Assembly (NCBI RefSeq): GCF_009905375.1
Contig: NC_133655.1
Coordinates: 169,383,141 to 169,447,140 of the forward strand
DNA length: 64,000 bases
Direction of reading: 5' to 3'
Source of the DNA: Apium graveolens
Lineage: Eukaryota; Streptophyta; Magnoliopsida; Apiales; Apiaceae
Part shown: positions 12,146 to 23,632 of the stretch, piece after piece
Numbering within the stretch: the stretch's first letter is position 1
Layout: each line of letters begins with the position of its first letter
Notes under the pieces: model-generated
What the model was told of the DNA's origin: nothing
The model's database searches: none
Seen by the model: the letters and a program-made list of their open reading frames with translations, nothing else
Made by a program: the position numbers and the translations under genes

Positions 12146-13318
12146 CTCCCTTTTGATGTTGACCCAATATTTACTTTTTTGAGGTCTACTCTCAGCCTAT
12201 GGAAACTTTTTTATCACTTTCAAGTTGTAAGGGATGCAATCAAACTTGTCACAGAATGAGTAGGGATCATGTGCATCTGCTTCATTGTACTTGCATGCTA
12301 CTTTTACTGGCTTACTAACAACCTTTTTATAAAGGTGACTTAGATGATTCACAGAGCCACATCTTTGACATTGTTTCCTTGGAACATCTGCAACAAATGC
12401 AAAGTTGTTGCTTTTGTTTATCCCAATCTTCCCATTTCTATTCTTCTTCTTTTTTCTTGCATCTTCAGTTTTTACTTCCTTGACAGGTGTCTTGGAATCT
12501 TGGTTGATCATGGGCTTCTTTTCAACTTTGAAAGATGGAGTTGTTTCTGCATTTTTATTTTCATTGTCTTCATCAGCAATTTCTTACTTTATGATCAACT
12601 CTTCTTCACTGAAGTCTACTTCACATGCCTTGAATATAGGTGAACCAACCTTTCTCAGCATAGTCGGGACATCTTCAATTTCAGTTACTTTTCCTTTACC
12701 ACCTATAGCTTTCTTGTTGCTATTCAAAGCATCATAATCAATACCAATAGCTATGTTAACACATGGATTGTTCTTCTCATGGTACAGACCAACAAACTCA
12801 GATGCACTCCTGAAAGACTTCAACTCTACTTCATTCTTTTCCAGCTTTTCCCTCAGCACTGCTTCAATTTCTGCAGCACACTTCAGCTCATTTTTCAGAT
12901 ATTTATTTTCTTGCTTGACTGACTCAAGCTCCACAAGCAACAGATCCAACTTTTTCTTCTCATTCTCAAGTTTCTCATTAGCTTTTGTTAGCCTACTGAC
13001 TTTCTCAGTAGCTGCTACCAAGCTAGTGTGTATATGAAACATCTTCACACTCATCTTTTCCACAGTCTTCTTATATTGACTAGCATTTAAATCAATAATA
13101 GTTAGAGTTGGTACCTTTGATTTTGAAGTGGATGCTTCTCTATGCTCAAAAGCCATTAGTGCATAGTTTTCAACTTCTTCATCCTCATCATCATTATCAG
13201 TGTCATCCCAACTCTTTCCTTCTGTAATATAGGCTTTTCCAAATTGTTTCTTCAAGAGAGCTTCATACTTTGCTTCCAGTTCCAAGTAAGCTTTATCCTT
13301 CTTCACCTTCTTGGGCTT
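12146..13318 (-). pseudogene. gag: Copia element A gag, C-terminal part
   Basis: The part from 13318 to 12584 is open and begins KPKKVKKDKAYLELEAKYEA. It has an acidic patch (DDTDNDDEDEE) and then a long heptad-rich coiled coil (LTKANEKLENEKKKLDLLL and onward). After a frameshift, 12511-12197 carries a second zinc knuckle, CQRCGSVNHLSHLYKK, whose last Cys is Tyr here. The N-terminal part lies on the far side of element B at 26635-27730. In copia the protein forms the particle, and the knuckles bind the element's RNA. Confidence 0.85.
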
Positions 13319-13910
13319 TGTTAGGTCACACACACTATAGAGGGGGTGAATACAGTGTAAAGTACAATCAAATCGAATTTTAATAACTCAAGTAACAGAA
13401 ACAAACTTTATTGAAATAATAAACTCTGTTACAGTATGAAACTGTTACCTCTCAGTGATGAACAAATATCACGAGAGCTTCTAGGGTTACAATGAATAAT
13501 CTTCTCGAATATGATAACACTTATAGTGTAAACCCTATGTCTGTGTTTATATACTACACAGTTACAAGATAATCGCTAATTGATATGGAATATAATTCTG
13601 CTTCCTAAAATATATCAATCAGATATCTTTTCTTCCAAGTATTTTATTCTTCATAGAATTCCTTCTTCATGTATATCTCTTCTTATGTTTATCTCGATCT
13701 TCTTTCCTTTAATCAGCTGCTGTCCTTATCTGAATGTCCTTCAGTACTTAAGTTCTGATATCCATCTTCTGATAATTATCTCCTGATAATATAAGTACTG
13801 ATATCTTTAAGTCCTGACTTCCAGTAAGTACTGATTTATCCTGTTTAAGTAAGATCTGTAAAACTAAACATAAATCATATTAGCCATGACATTATCAAAT
13901 ATATCTAACA
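13319..13910 (-). repeat. 3' LTR of element B
   Basis: The ends are TGTTAGATAT (minus strand, 13910) and CCTAACA (13319). It is homologous to 26041-26634 over its whole length. The U3 part contains several copies of the family motif (RTCAGRACTTA on the minus strand), within about 13735-13855. Confidence 0.95.
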
Positions 13911-13922
13911 ATCTCCCCCAAC
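13911..13922 (-). other. Polypurine tract of element B
   Basis: The minus strand reads TTGGGGGAGAT directly before the 3' LTR. This is the standard primer site for plus-strand cDNA. The stretch 13923-14114 between it and the end of the long frame holds nothing recognisable beyond motif copies. Confidence 0.85.
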
Positions 13923-14114
13923 TTGTAAATTAGCATAATAGACAAGTTTAACAGATATTTGATGATGTCAAAAACATTAAGTACAAATGCATGAGAATTA
14001 GACTAGATAACTACAACTTACAGTCCTTAAAGCTTTACCAATCTTTAACTTCTGATAACAGCTTAAGTCTGTACAAATATCAGAATTTAATCAGTTGTAG
14101 ATCTTGACTTGGCT

Positions 14115-17100
14115 TTATCTTCTGATCTCTCTGATGTCAGGAGTTGTTCTGAGATAGTTCTTCAACAAACATCTCTCAGCATATCTGAGTTCATCAATCA
14201 TCCTCCTTTTAGCATCTTTAAGCTCTGCAGTATCTTCACCAATTTGAAAGATTGCAGCCCTGAGATCATTAATCTTAGCTTTTCTTATATCGTGATCCAG
14301 TCTGATCAAATATGCCTTATCAGACTCAAGATTGAATTCCACAGCCTTGTAACCCAGAAAGGTAGTTATAATCTTAGCAGTGTTGGGCTTCATTTCAACT
14401 ATATCACCCTTGTGATCTCTGTACTTTGGAATATATGTGCTGTCAGACTTAACAGAATAAAGCCTTTTCTGTCTCTGAATCTGATCCTTCAAATAGTTTA
14501 TAGCACTTCCTGTCAATCTGTCATTCACTTGAAGTAAGAATAGTACATGCTCCAATTCTTCAAAATACTTCAATGGAATGGCATTTTGCCTTATATGATA
14601 AACCCTACCATCTGTCATGAAGTACAACAAGATGTGTTCTTTCAAGTAGGTATGGTAAACCATTTGTACATATTCTAGTTGATTCAATCTCTCAGGAGTT
14701 GCTCCAATACCTGGTTCACTCAAGGAAGTTGGATCATTGGTACTGTTTTGTATTCTTCTTTCATCAGCACTTCCCAATCCAATTTTATCTCTTGCTTCCT
14801 TTCCAGTAACTACTCTTGCTTCAAAACCACTTGCAGTAGTCTTCAAAGGTTGAGTCTGTTTTGCTTTAGTGAATCCTGGTAGGAGTGTCTTTGATTTATC
14901 TTCTGATATCAAGTTAACTTGAGCTATGTCAGAGGTTACTTGCTTCTTCGAAATATCAGAACTTACTGTCTCTTGACTCTGAACAACTTGAGCCATGTCA
15001 GAGGTTGTCTTAAGAACTTTTCTTGAAGTCAGAGCAAGATCAGCATCTTCATCAGTAATTTCTTCATTCTCAGGAGGCACATAAACCTTGATAGGTTCAC
15101 CAACCTTTTCTTTACCCTTGGATCTTAGATCTATCTGCGGTTGTGATTTAGCCAATGTTGCTTCAGTATTTGTCCTTTCTTTTATCACAATGCCTTTAAG
15201 TTTTGGAAGTGTCTTTTTACCAGAAGTTTCAGATTTAGACTTGACTTTTTCTGATTTAAGTCTGGCTTCTTCTTCCACTAAACTCTCCAAGTCCATTCCT
15301 GTATTTTCCTGAAGAAATAACTGTCTTGACATTTCTTCATCAAGATCTAAAAGTTCATCAGAACTTATCCTTTTACCAGTAGCAGAACTAATTCTTTTCC
15401 CAGTATCAAAACTTGTCCTGTGACTTGTGATTTCAGCTTTTCTTGATGAGAAACTTCTACCTTGACTATGACCTCTACCCATTCCAGAGTTTCCTTGGTC
15501 ATCCTTTTCATCATCCTTCCCCTTCAGTGTCTTATTAGTTTTGCATTTGGACTTAATTACTTTCTCCCCCTTTTTGGCATCAGCAGGTAATAGAAGAGAG
15601 ACAAGCAATTCCACTGAGGCTTGGATTTCATTAAGTTGAGATTGCTGAGAAGCTTGATTTTTCAGAATATCATCAATCTGAGCTTGTTGTTTCTCTTGAG
15701 TCTTCTCAATATAAGCAACTCGGTCAAAGGTAGGTTGGAAGAATTTTTTCTTGTCAATTTTCTGAATTTGTTCCTGTTTGATGAATTCTTCCTGAATCTT
15801 GTGTAGCTCTGCATGAGTAGTTGAATGGAGACCTTGTAGATGTTTAGTACTCAATGCAGTGACTCTAAGCTGTGTTTTGAAATCATCAGTATTTAACATC
15901 TTATCAGCGTTTGTCAAGTACTCAGCCATATTCTTTGCAGATGGAACACAAGTAATTGAGTTCCATTCCTTAGTCCACTCCTGTCCAGCAGGAGTTTCAC
16001 TTCAAGGCACTGGTGCTTCTCTGGTAACAAACTTCTTAACAAGTTTAGATTTAAGAACAGTTTATTGAGGAGCATGTCCTGAAGGACCTGCGTCGTCAGC
16101 ATCTGCATTTGGAGCAGCATCACCAGTATCTCCAGCATTTGCAGCATCAGAACTTACAGAATCAGCATCTTCTGACAAAATAATAGTATGTGAAACAATT
16201 GATGCTTCAGCATCATCTTCTAAATGCTGATCTGGATCCAAGTTCTGATCAGCCATATCCTGATGCTCACATATATTCTGATCATCAACATCTAGATGCA
16301 GAGAAGGTGTAGTAGATAATTCTGGTGTTTGAGCAGCATCAGTAACAGGTGTTGTTGATGGATTAGTTGCTGTTGGAGCTTCTAAGTAAAGTACTTCAGG
16401 CATAACCAAGTTCTGGATATCAATATCAGCACTTGTGCCTGAATTAACAGGAGATATAGTCTTAGGAGACACAGATGACGTGTTGGCCTTATCAGTAGCA
16501 GCTTCCTTAGTTGGAGTTAATGGAGAAGCAGTGGCTTTAGCAGATTCTGGTTCTTGTGAGATCAGAGATTCCTGATCTCCTTCCTTAGCTGCTGCTTCCT
16601 CATCATCTGAAACTGGCCTTTTTGCCCTCTGTTTCTTGTATCTCTTTGAAGATATGGATTCCTTGGGAGTTTCATCAACAATCATTCTTCTAAGCCTTTT
16701 GAGAAGCCTAGATCCCCCAATTGCAGAATCCTTCTGAGAAGGAACTTTCTCAGTTTCTTTGACAACAGGGTCTGATGTAGAAACCTGTTCCTCACTGTCA
16801 GATTCATCTCTCAAAACAATCCTCCTTCTCTTCTGAGGTGTTTGAGGAACAGTCTTTGTCCTCTTAGGCTTGGAAGATGAAGGCTTCACAGTAGGTGCTG
16901 AGGATGAGGGTTGAGCTGTCTGTGAAGTGGAGAGATATGATTTGAGATATGTTCTGAGGGATGGTTGAGTAGTATGAGTGGTATGTTCTGTTGGTTGCTG
17001 TGGTGTTTGAGATGTGGTGGTAGGTTGGATATCAGGATAAACAGATCTATAGGTGTCAGGATCAGCATCTACCAAGATCTGTTTTACCGACTGAGGAATC

Positions 17101-17855
17101 TGTAAAGGTCTAACCACTTGTTTCTTATTGTCAGCATTTACCAGGTCATTAAAGTAACATTTTGCAACTTTGAAAGGTGGAGTTAAGGTACTGGCTAACT
17201 GAATTTCATCAGTACAAAAAGTATATATAAGTTGACAGAATCTAGCAAAGTAGACAACATTCCTATCTTCTGTCATCCTATCCCCAATAAAACCTATCAC
17301 AGCATTTGCAAAATCGAAATGAGTTTGGTTAATGATAGCATACCCGATGTGCTGACTCATTATAGGGATGGCATCAAAATTTGAACACTTATTCCCAAAA
17401 GCTTTAGTGATACAGTCGAAGAAGAAGCTCCATTCCCTCCTGATATGAGCTCGTTTCAACTACCCAAGCTTTGCCAAACTCTGCTCATACCCCAAACTAG
17501 CCATTAGCTCCTGAAGAGCTGATTCCTCTGGGGTTAAAAAAGTACATTCTTCTGGTAGATATAGGGCCTTGCGAATTGTACCAGGAGTTACCACATGTGT
17601 AGAATCAGCCACTTCAAAAATAATACCGGGGGTACCATTTTGACCACCATTATCAAAGTTTCCAGTCCTCCAAAATGTCAGAACTTGTTGGCTTGAAAAG
17701 ATTGAAGGTTGGGTCAAGGCATATCCAATTTCACTGTGTGCAAGAAGAACTTGCACAAAATGCAACTCAGATGGAGCTTCAGCATGATCGAGAATTGCAG
17801 CATAGTTGTTTGGAACAAATTTAGCTCCATCAATGATCAAATTCTTAGGTGCCAT
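14115..17855 (-). pseudogene. Accessory long reading frame of element B downstream of pol (1,246 codons, three stops)
   Basis: One reading frame runs from ATG 17855 to the stop at 14115, broken only by in-frame stops at 17460-17462 (TAG), 16062-16064 (TAA) and 16002-16004 (TGA), with no frameshift. By residue, 1-290 looks like one folded domain. It contains VLTFWRTGNFDNGG and the pattern VVTPGTIRKALYLPEE, and from memory it resembles many unnamed proteins annotated in Asteraceae genomes. Residues 290-640 are rich in Ser, Thr and Pro, with acidic stretches and basic, possibly nuclear-import patches near 330-345 (QKRRRIVLRDE) and 383-424. A coiled coil lies near 680-757, and a second folded domain at about 1047-1246 contains YFMTDGRVYHIRQNA. 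I see no signal peptide or membrane segment, so it does not look like an envelope protein. Function unknown. The position is that of the extra frame of SIRE elements. Confidence 0.75.
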
Positions 17856-18571
17856 GAGAAAAATCGAGATTTAAGAGTGCCTGTTAGGTGTTTGATAAAA
17901 GTCTGTATAAAAACCCAACGTCAGGAGATGAAAGAGAGTAAAAGCAAAGAGAGAGATAAAGTTGAAAAAATAAATAAAAGATTGTATAATCTTCTCTCTG
18001 TCTTACTTATACTTGGAAAAAAAATATAACCGTTGGACACCTGTCAGACATGCAGTAATAATGAATAGTTAATGGGCACGGGAAAACAATAATCATTATT
18101 TACCCACTTGCAGTTTTTCAAGGAAAAACCGTTCCACTTACCCAGTAATTCCATTAATCAAGGTAAATTAGTTTTAATTCAAAATTGAAACTGTTTCCAC
18201 TTATTCAACTATTTTTCACTGCAACACCAATATTCCAAAAAAAATTCGAGTGAGAATGACCAAAATAAATCAAGGGAACAAGTACTGATAACATAAAATC
18301 AGAACTTAATTTAAATTTAAATTGTAATGGTCATCAAAATATGAATATTTATCAGGATTTATCAATGCATTTCAGAACATCTCAGAGACAAGAACTTGCA
18401 AAAAAAGAAATTTCATTAATATATTAAGAGAATACATTCATGAAATTTAAATTACATCAGAACTTTTACAAGATTGTCCTAAGCTGCTAAACCTAACATC
18501 AACAGCCTTAGTCCTAGCTCAAGAAGCAGGTCAAGGCTGACGATGAAGAAAAACAGGAAGAAGAAAATAAA
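17856..18571 (-). other. Non-coding gap between the two accessory frames of B
   Basis: No gene is seen. On the minus strand the last 190 bases before the long frame are pyrimidine-rich (runs of CTCTCT near 17950 and 17995), as in plant 5' leaders. I could not find a convincing TATA box in the sense direction here. The family motif occurs near 18295 and 18457. Confidence 0.5.
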
Positions 18572-18841
18572 TCATTTCTTCTTCCTACTCTCGACAAACA
18601 GAATAGCGAGTCGGATGATTCGCTCTTGCTGGCGGAGAGCTTCCAGCCTTTCCTCCTCCAATCGCTCTAGATGGCGATGGTAATCCATGTAGAAGAACAT
18701 GAGGTGGTTGAGTACCTCCTGGGGAACTGAGTCCCATATCTCATCAGGAATGGCAGTGACGTGCCATTCCTGCTGCCAGGCTTCACAGCTCAGCTCCATA
18801 TTGAATGTTTCATAGTTCAAAAACATATTGTAATTGACCAT
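18572..18841 (-). CDS. Small intact accessory frame of element B, 89 residues, own TATA box
   Basis: This is a complete frame from ATG 18841 to the stop at 18572. The start context is AACACCATGG, with A at -3 and G at +4, which is favourable in plants. A TATA box lies at 18918-18925, with a CA-rich leader between. The protein starts MVNYNMFLNYETFNMELSCE and has WQQEWHVTAIPDEIWDSVP in the middle. It ends in a charged, probably helical or coiled-coil tail (RHLERLEEERLEALRQQERI) and a basic C-terminus RKKK. No signal peptide or membrane span is seen. I do not recognise the family. It is the only accessory frame here without damage. It lies between pol and the long frame, on the same strand. Whether it is translated is inference. 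Confidence 0.6.
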   Translation of the reverse strand: MVNYNMFLNYETFNMELSCEAWQQEWHVTAIPDEIWDSVPQEVLNHLMFFYMDYHRHLERLEEERLEALRQQERIIRLAILFVESRKKK

Positions 18842-18917
18842 GGTGTTTTTGATATAAAGAGTATGAAGATGAGTTTGTGATAAAAGAGTTGATGTGAAGG
18901 CTGATGTGAAGTGGTTG

Positions 18918-18925
18918 TTTATATA
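18918..18925 (-). promoter_or_regulatory. TATA box of the small accessory frame
   Basis: The minus strand reads CCTATATAAACAACC, a near-ideal plant TATA box, 77 bases upstream of the ATG at 18841. It is internal to the element and about 7.3 kb downstream of the LTR promoter, so it suggests a separate transcript. Confidence 0.6.
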
Positions 18926-20268
18926 GGCAAAAGAATGCCAGGAGACGCAAAGGAATTTAATGTTGACAGGTAGAATTAATTCTACCTCGTCTCCTTAGAC
19001 TGGGAAGACGAAAAACAGTCATTGAAAGTGTAAGTCAGGGTTAATGCGCACAAGTAACAAGTAAAAATTACTGTACGTGTACGTGAACCACTATCCCTAA
19101 TAATATTGACTGTTAATATTCCACCCAAACATAGTCTGATTTGAACTGAAACTGTTTTTAGATTTTATGCACAAATAAGTCAAGTAAAGAATCAGAATTT
19201 AATATCAGAACTTAGACTTATATCAGAACTTAACAATTACCAGAACATAATTTCTTAACTCGAAAAATGAATGCCTATCTTAGTAAGTCCTCACACAAAT
19301 TCTGATATAGATTCTTCAGAACTTAATCATCAGAACATGCAATCAGAACTTGTCCTCAGAATTTGTGCAATGTGACACAGAAATTGTTCATCTAAAATAA
19401 CATGGATCACCACAGTTATTTTCATCATTCATATGGAGTGTTTAGTGTGTACATTAAGCTAATTATCAGACAAAGAGTAAAGTCTGATTCACTTCAGTAC
19501 ATCTTAGAAATAAGGCATAACTAAAACTTTACTAAAAACCTGTCATTATTCTGAAACCTACTATTGAATGAGTTCATGCTTGAGTCCACCTCAACTATTT
19601 TGTGCTAATTTTGTGCATCTTTTTAAATTCCATTTTACAGTGGCTTCTCAGTGTAAGTGAGTCACGAATGCTTATCAGAATTTATGCTATTATCAGAGTA
19701 TTTCTCCAGTAATCATAGAGTGTGAAAAGTCACCAAGAAAATATTTTGCTTTTTTGATGCATATTTACTTAATACCAGCAATGCAATTGGGTCGTTCCTT
19801 CCACATTTTTACTCTAGATCTCAAAGGAGTATCTGAATTTTAATCCTTGAATTTTTTCTTTTTCTTTTGATAAGAGAGGTTTATCAGCACTTAGTACATT
19901 CAACAGATTTACTAGCGTTAGAACTTAACAGATGAGAAGCATTATTCTAGTTTGTGACTTAGTAATAAGATAGACAAAGTAAACTCAACTAAGCTCAATA
20001 TCAAATTTGCTTGTGTCAAATAGATTTCCACAGAAATAATTACTTCTAAATGGGATCCCTAGTTTATTTAAGACTACTAGGTCATCATCTAGCACATGTA
20101 TCCTCATATGATTGAATAGTTACATAAACAGACATATCATTTTCAGAGTTTAGATACTTACATCAGACAACAGTCAGTAATTAAACAAATTTTCAATTAA
20201 GCACAGAATACACAAAAAGAGTAATTTCTGTAAATACTGATCATAAAGTCTGATGCATCAGAACAAAA
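18926..20268 (-). other. Non-coding gap between pol and the accessory frames of B
   Basis: About 1.3 kb without a gene. Copies of the family motif are dense between about 19195 and 19370. On the plus strand they read ATCAGAACTTA or close variants, so in the sense direction they are TAAGTTCTGAT. The part near 18970-19030 is unrelated to the motif. No RNA gene was recognised. Confidence 0.6.
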
Positions 20269-21971
20269 CTAAGCAAATTTAGAGAAAGAACCTGAATCCA
20301 TTCCAAGTTCATTTACTAATCTTGTAAAAGTAGCTTCACACAGTGGTTTTGTGAAGATATCTGCTAGTTGTTGATCTGTTGGAACAAAGTGCAATTCCAC
20401 TGTACCTTCATCCACATGTTCCCTTATGAAGTGGTACCTGATGCTGATGTGCTTTGTTATTGAGTGTTGAACTGGATTACCTGTCATAGCAATAGCACTT
20501 TGATTATCACAGTAAATAGGGATTTTGAAATATGTTAACCCATAATCCAGTAACTGATTCTTCATCCAAAGAATCTGTGCACAACAGTTTCCTGCAGCAA
20601 TGTACTCTGCTTCTGCAGTTGATGTGGAAATTGACTTTTGTTTCTTGCTAAACTAAGAAACCAATCTGCCTCCAAGAAATTGGCAGCTTCCACTTGTGCT
20701 TTTCCTGTCAATTTTGCAACCTGCAAAATCTGCATCTGAGTAACCTATTAGTTTTAAATCTGATTCTCTGGGATACCATAATCCCAGATCAGCTGTTCCC
20801 TTAAGATACTTGAAAATTCTTTTTACAGCTGTTAAGTGAGGTTCTCTTGGATCTGCTTGAAATCTTGCACAAAGACAGGTAGCATACATGATATCAGGTC
20901 TACTAGCAGTTAGATAGAGTAGAGAGCCAATCATACCTCTGTAATCAGTAATATCTACTGATTTACCAGTATCCTTGTCCAGTTTTGTTGTAGTGGGCAT
21001 GGGAGTGGATGCACTTGAACAATCTTGCATTCCAAATTTCTTCAGCAAGTTTCTAGTGTACTTAGTTTGACAAATAAAAGTGCCTTCTTCATTCTGCTTG
21101 ACTTGAGGCCCAGAAAATAGCTAAGTTCCCCCATCATACTCATCTGATACCTTGACTATATCAGTTTGGCAAACTTCTTGCAAAGTCTGTCATTTGTAGA
21201 ACCAAAAATGATATCATCAACATAAATCTGGACCAGAAGTAAGTCCTTTCCATGGTTGAGGTAGAACAGTGTTTTGTCTATTGTTCCTCTGTTAAATCCA
21301 CTTTCCAGAAGAAACTGAGCTAAAGTCTCATACCATGCTCTAGGAGCTTGCTTAAGTCCATAAAGTGCTTTATTTAGCCTGTAGATATAATCTGGATATT
21401 TGGAATCTACAAAGCCTAGAGGTTGTTCAACATATACTTCATCCTCCAATTCTCCATTGAGAAAAGCACTTTTCACATCCATTTGAAAGACAGTAAACTT
21501 TTTGTGAGCAGCATAAGCCAAAAATATCCTTATGGCTTCTAACCTAGCAACTGGTGCAAATGTTTCATCATAATCAATTCCCTCATGTTGAGAATATCCT
21601 TTTACAACCAGTCTTGCCTTATTCCTTATAATTATGCCATCACTGTCAGTTTTGTTTCTGAATACCCACTTTGTACCAACAATAGATATATTTTTTGGTC
21701 TTGGCACTACGGTCCATACTTTGTTTCTTTCAAATTCATTTAACTCTTCCTGCATTGCTTGCACCCAATCAGCATCTTGAAGAGCTTCTTCCACTTTTTT
21801 TGGCTCAGTCTGAGAGAGAAAAAAATTGCAAAGACATTCATTTGAAGTACCTGTTCTAGTTCTGACACCTGCATCAGGATTTCCAATTATCAAATCAGGT
21901 GTATGTGATTTAGTCCACTTCCTGGCAGATGGAAGGTTTTCTCTAGAGCTGGATGCTCCCCCATGATCCAT
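20269..21971 (-). pseudogene. pol: Element B reverse transcriptase and RNase H
   Basis: The frame 21971-21156 covers the linker and the RT core: [20 protein letters not shown], the [19 protein letters not shown] segment and YVDD at residues 250-253. It stops at a TAG just before the MSMMGELSYFLGL segment. A frameshift near 21100 then leads to 21048-20653 (GSLLYLTASRPDIMYA, SDADFAGCKIDRKSTSG) and, after a TAG at 20653-20655 where the pattern expects Trp, to 20565-20269 with the RNase H end (CDNQSAIAMTGNP, LADIFTKPL). RT and RNase H together copy the RNA genome into cDNA. The breaks are few, so decay looks recent. Confidence 0.92.
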
Positions 21972-23617
21972 GCTGTCTTCAATTTCATTTTCTGATGCTC
22001 CCCCTGAAACTATGCTCTCTGAGTTGGATTCTTCAGAATTTAGATTTTCAGTACTATCAGAACTTGGCTTATCAGAACATGACGAATCTGAACTTGATGA
22101 GCCAGATGTATGTTCTATGCTTCTTGAGATGTGGTAATATCTTGAGTATGCTCCCCCTGCATAGGTGCATCTTCCTTTGGCGTAGTCACCACAGTTTCAA
22201 TAATATCAGAGTTTAATCCATCAGAGTTTGCAGTATCAGGACTTAGATTGTCAGGATTATCAGTATCAGAATTTGAGTCTTCATTTTCAAATCTCAGCTG
22301 ATCATGATCAATAAAATCTTCAAGTCCAGTAATCTTCTTGTCATCAAAAGAGACATTGATAGACTCCATGACCACTCTTGTTCTCAAGTTATAGACTCTT
22401 AAGGCTTTTGTGGAAAGTGGATATCCAACAAAGATTCCTTCATCAGCTTTTAGATCAAATTTGGATAGCTGTTCAGGATGAGTCTTAAGAACAAAACACT
22501 TGCATCCAAATACATGAAAATACTTCAGATTTGGCTTCTTTTTCTTTACCATCTCATATGGTGTCTTTCCTTGCTTGTTAATGAGTGTTGCATTCTGAGT
22601 AAAACAAGCAGTCTGCACAGCTTCAGCCCAGAAATAGGTTAGAAGCTTTGTTTCTTCAAGCATTGTACATGCAGCTTCAATGAGAGTTCTATTCTTCCTT
22701 TCAACAACTCCATTTTGCTGTGGAGTTCCAGGAGTAGAGAATTCCTGCTTATTTCCATGGTTTTTGCAGAACTCTTCCATTATCAAATTCTTGAACTCAG
22801 TGCCATTATCACTCCTTATTGTCTTCACATAATCTTTGACCAATTTATCCAGGTGTTTGACATGATCAATCAAGATAGATGCAGTTTCACTTTTTGTGTG
22901 CAAGAAATACACCCATGTGTATCTGGTGAACTCATCCACTATGACCATATCATATTTCTTCTTTGCAATAGACATGACATTTACTGGACCAAATAGATCA
23001 ACATGTAGTAGGTGATAAGGCTCAAGAATTGATGATTCAGTCTTGCTCTTGAAAGAGGATTTTCTTTGTTTGGCCTTCTGACAAGAATCACAAAGGCCAT
23101 CAGGAGCAAATACTGACTTTGGCAGTCCTCTCACAAGATCTTTCCTGACCAACTCATTTATATTATTGAAATTTAAATGAGAGAGTTTCTTGTGCCAATT
23201 CCAGCTTTCTTCAATTGATGCTCTACTCATCAGACAGATTGCAGAACCATCAGTACTTGTTGAAAGCTTAGCTTTATAAATGTTACCATGCCTGTATCCT
23301 TTCAGAACAACTTTACCTTTATATTTACTCACAACTTCACAGTGTTCTTCAAAGAAATCAATATGATAACCTCAGTCACAGATTTGACTTATACTCAGCA
23401 GATTGTGTTTAAGTCCTGAGACCAGAGCTACTTCTTTAATGATGACATACCCAAGATTGATATTGCCATATCCCAATGTTTTTCCAATATTGCCATCTCC
23501 ATAAGAAACACTTGGGCCAGCTTTCTCTACAAAGTCTGATATCAGGGCTTTATTTCCAGTCATATGTCCTGAACATCCACTGTCCACAACTAGGATATTT
23601 TTCCTGTTGCCCTGCAA
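21972..23617 (-). pseudogene. pol: Element B protease and integrase
   Basis: The frame 23617-23372 carries the protease site VVDSGCSGHMTGN. After a short broken stretch, 23332-22115 (405 residues) is an almost complete integrase. It has zinc-binding His47, His52, Cys81 and Cys84 (KLSHLN and CDSCQKAK), catalytic Asp112, Asp175 and Glu211 (35 residues between the last two), and the conserved FHVFGCKC. An acidic, motif-rich tail (NSDTDNPDNLSPDTANSDG) follows. The frame changes near 22100-22000 before RT. Integrase inserts the cDNA and protease cuts the polyprotein. Confidence 0.92.
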
Positions 23618-23632
23618 TCACAAAGACCACTA
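23612..23632 (-). promoter_or_regulatory. Gag-pol junction of B: two in-frame stops and an acceptor-like AG/GG
   Basis: After gag the minus strand reads TAG (23632-23630), nine bases, TGA (23620-23618), then TTGCAG/GG leading into pol in the same frame. Element D has the identical arrangement at 57392-57414. The matching stops argue for a family feature rather than decay. Confidence 0.55.

Noticed and set aside
14109..14537. Open frame of 142 codons on the plus strand
   Set aside because: It lies antisense to the accessory frame of B and shows no family pattern.
14115..17855. Long frame downstream of pol as a retroviral-type envelope gene
   Set aside because: The position fits the env-like frame of SIRE elements, but I see no signal peptide, membrane span or cleavage site, and there are basic, probably nuclear patches.
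17881..17930. TATA box for the long accessory frame
   Set aside because: TATAAAA is present on the plus strand, the wrong direction for the frame; no good sense-strand box was found.
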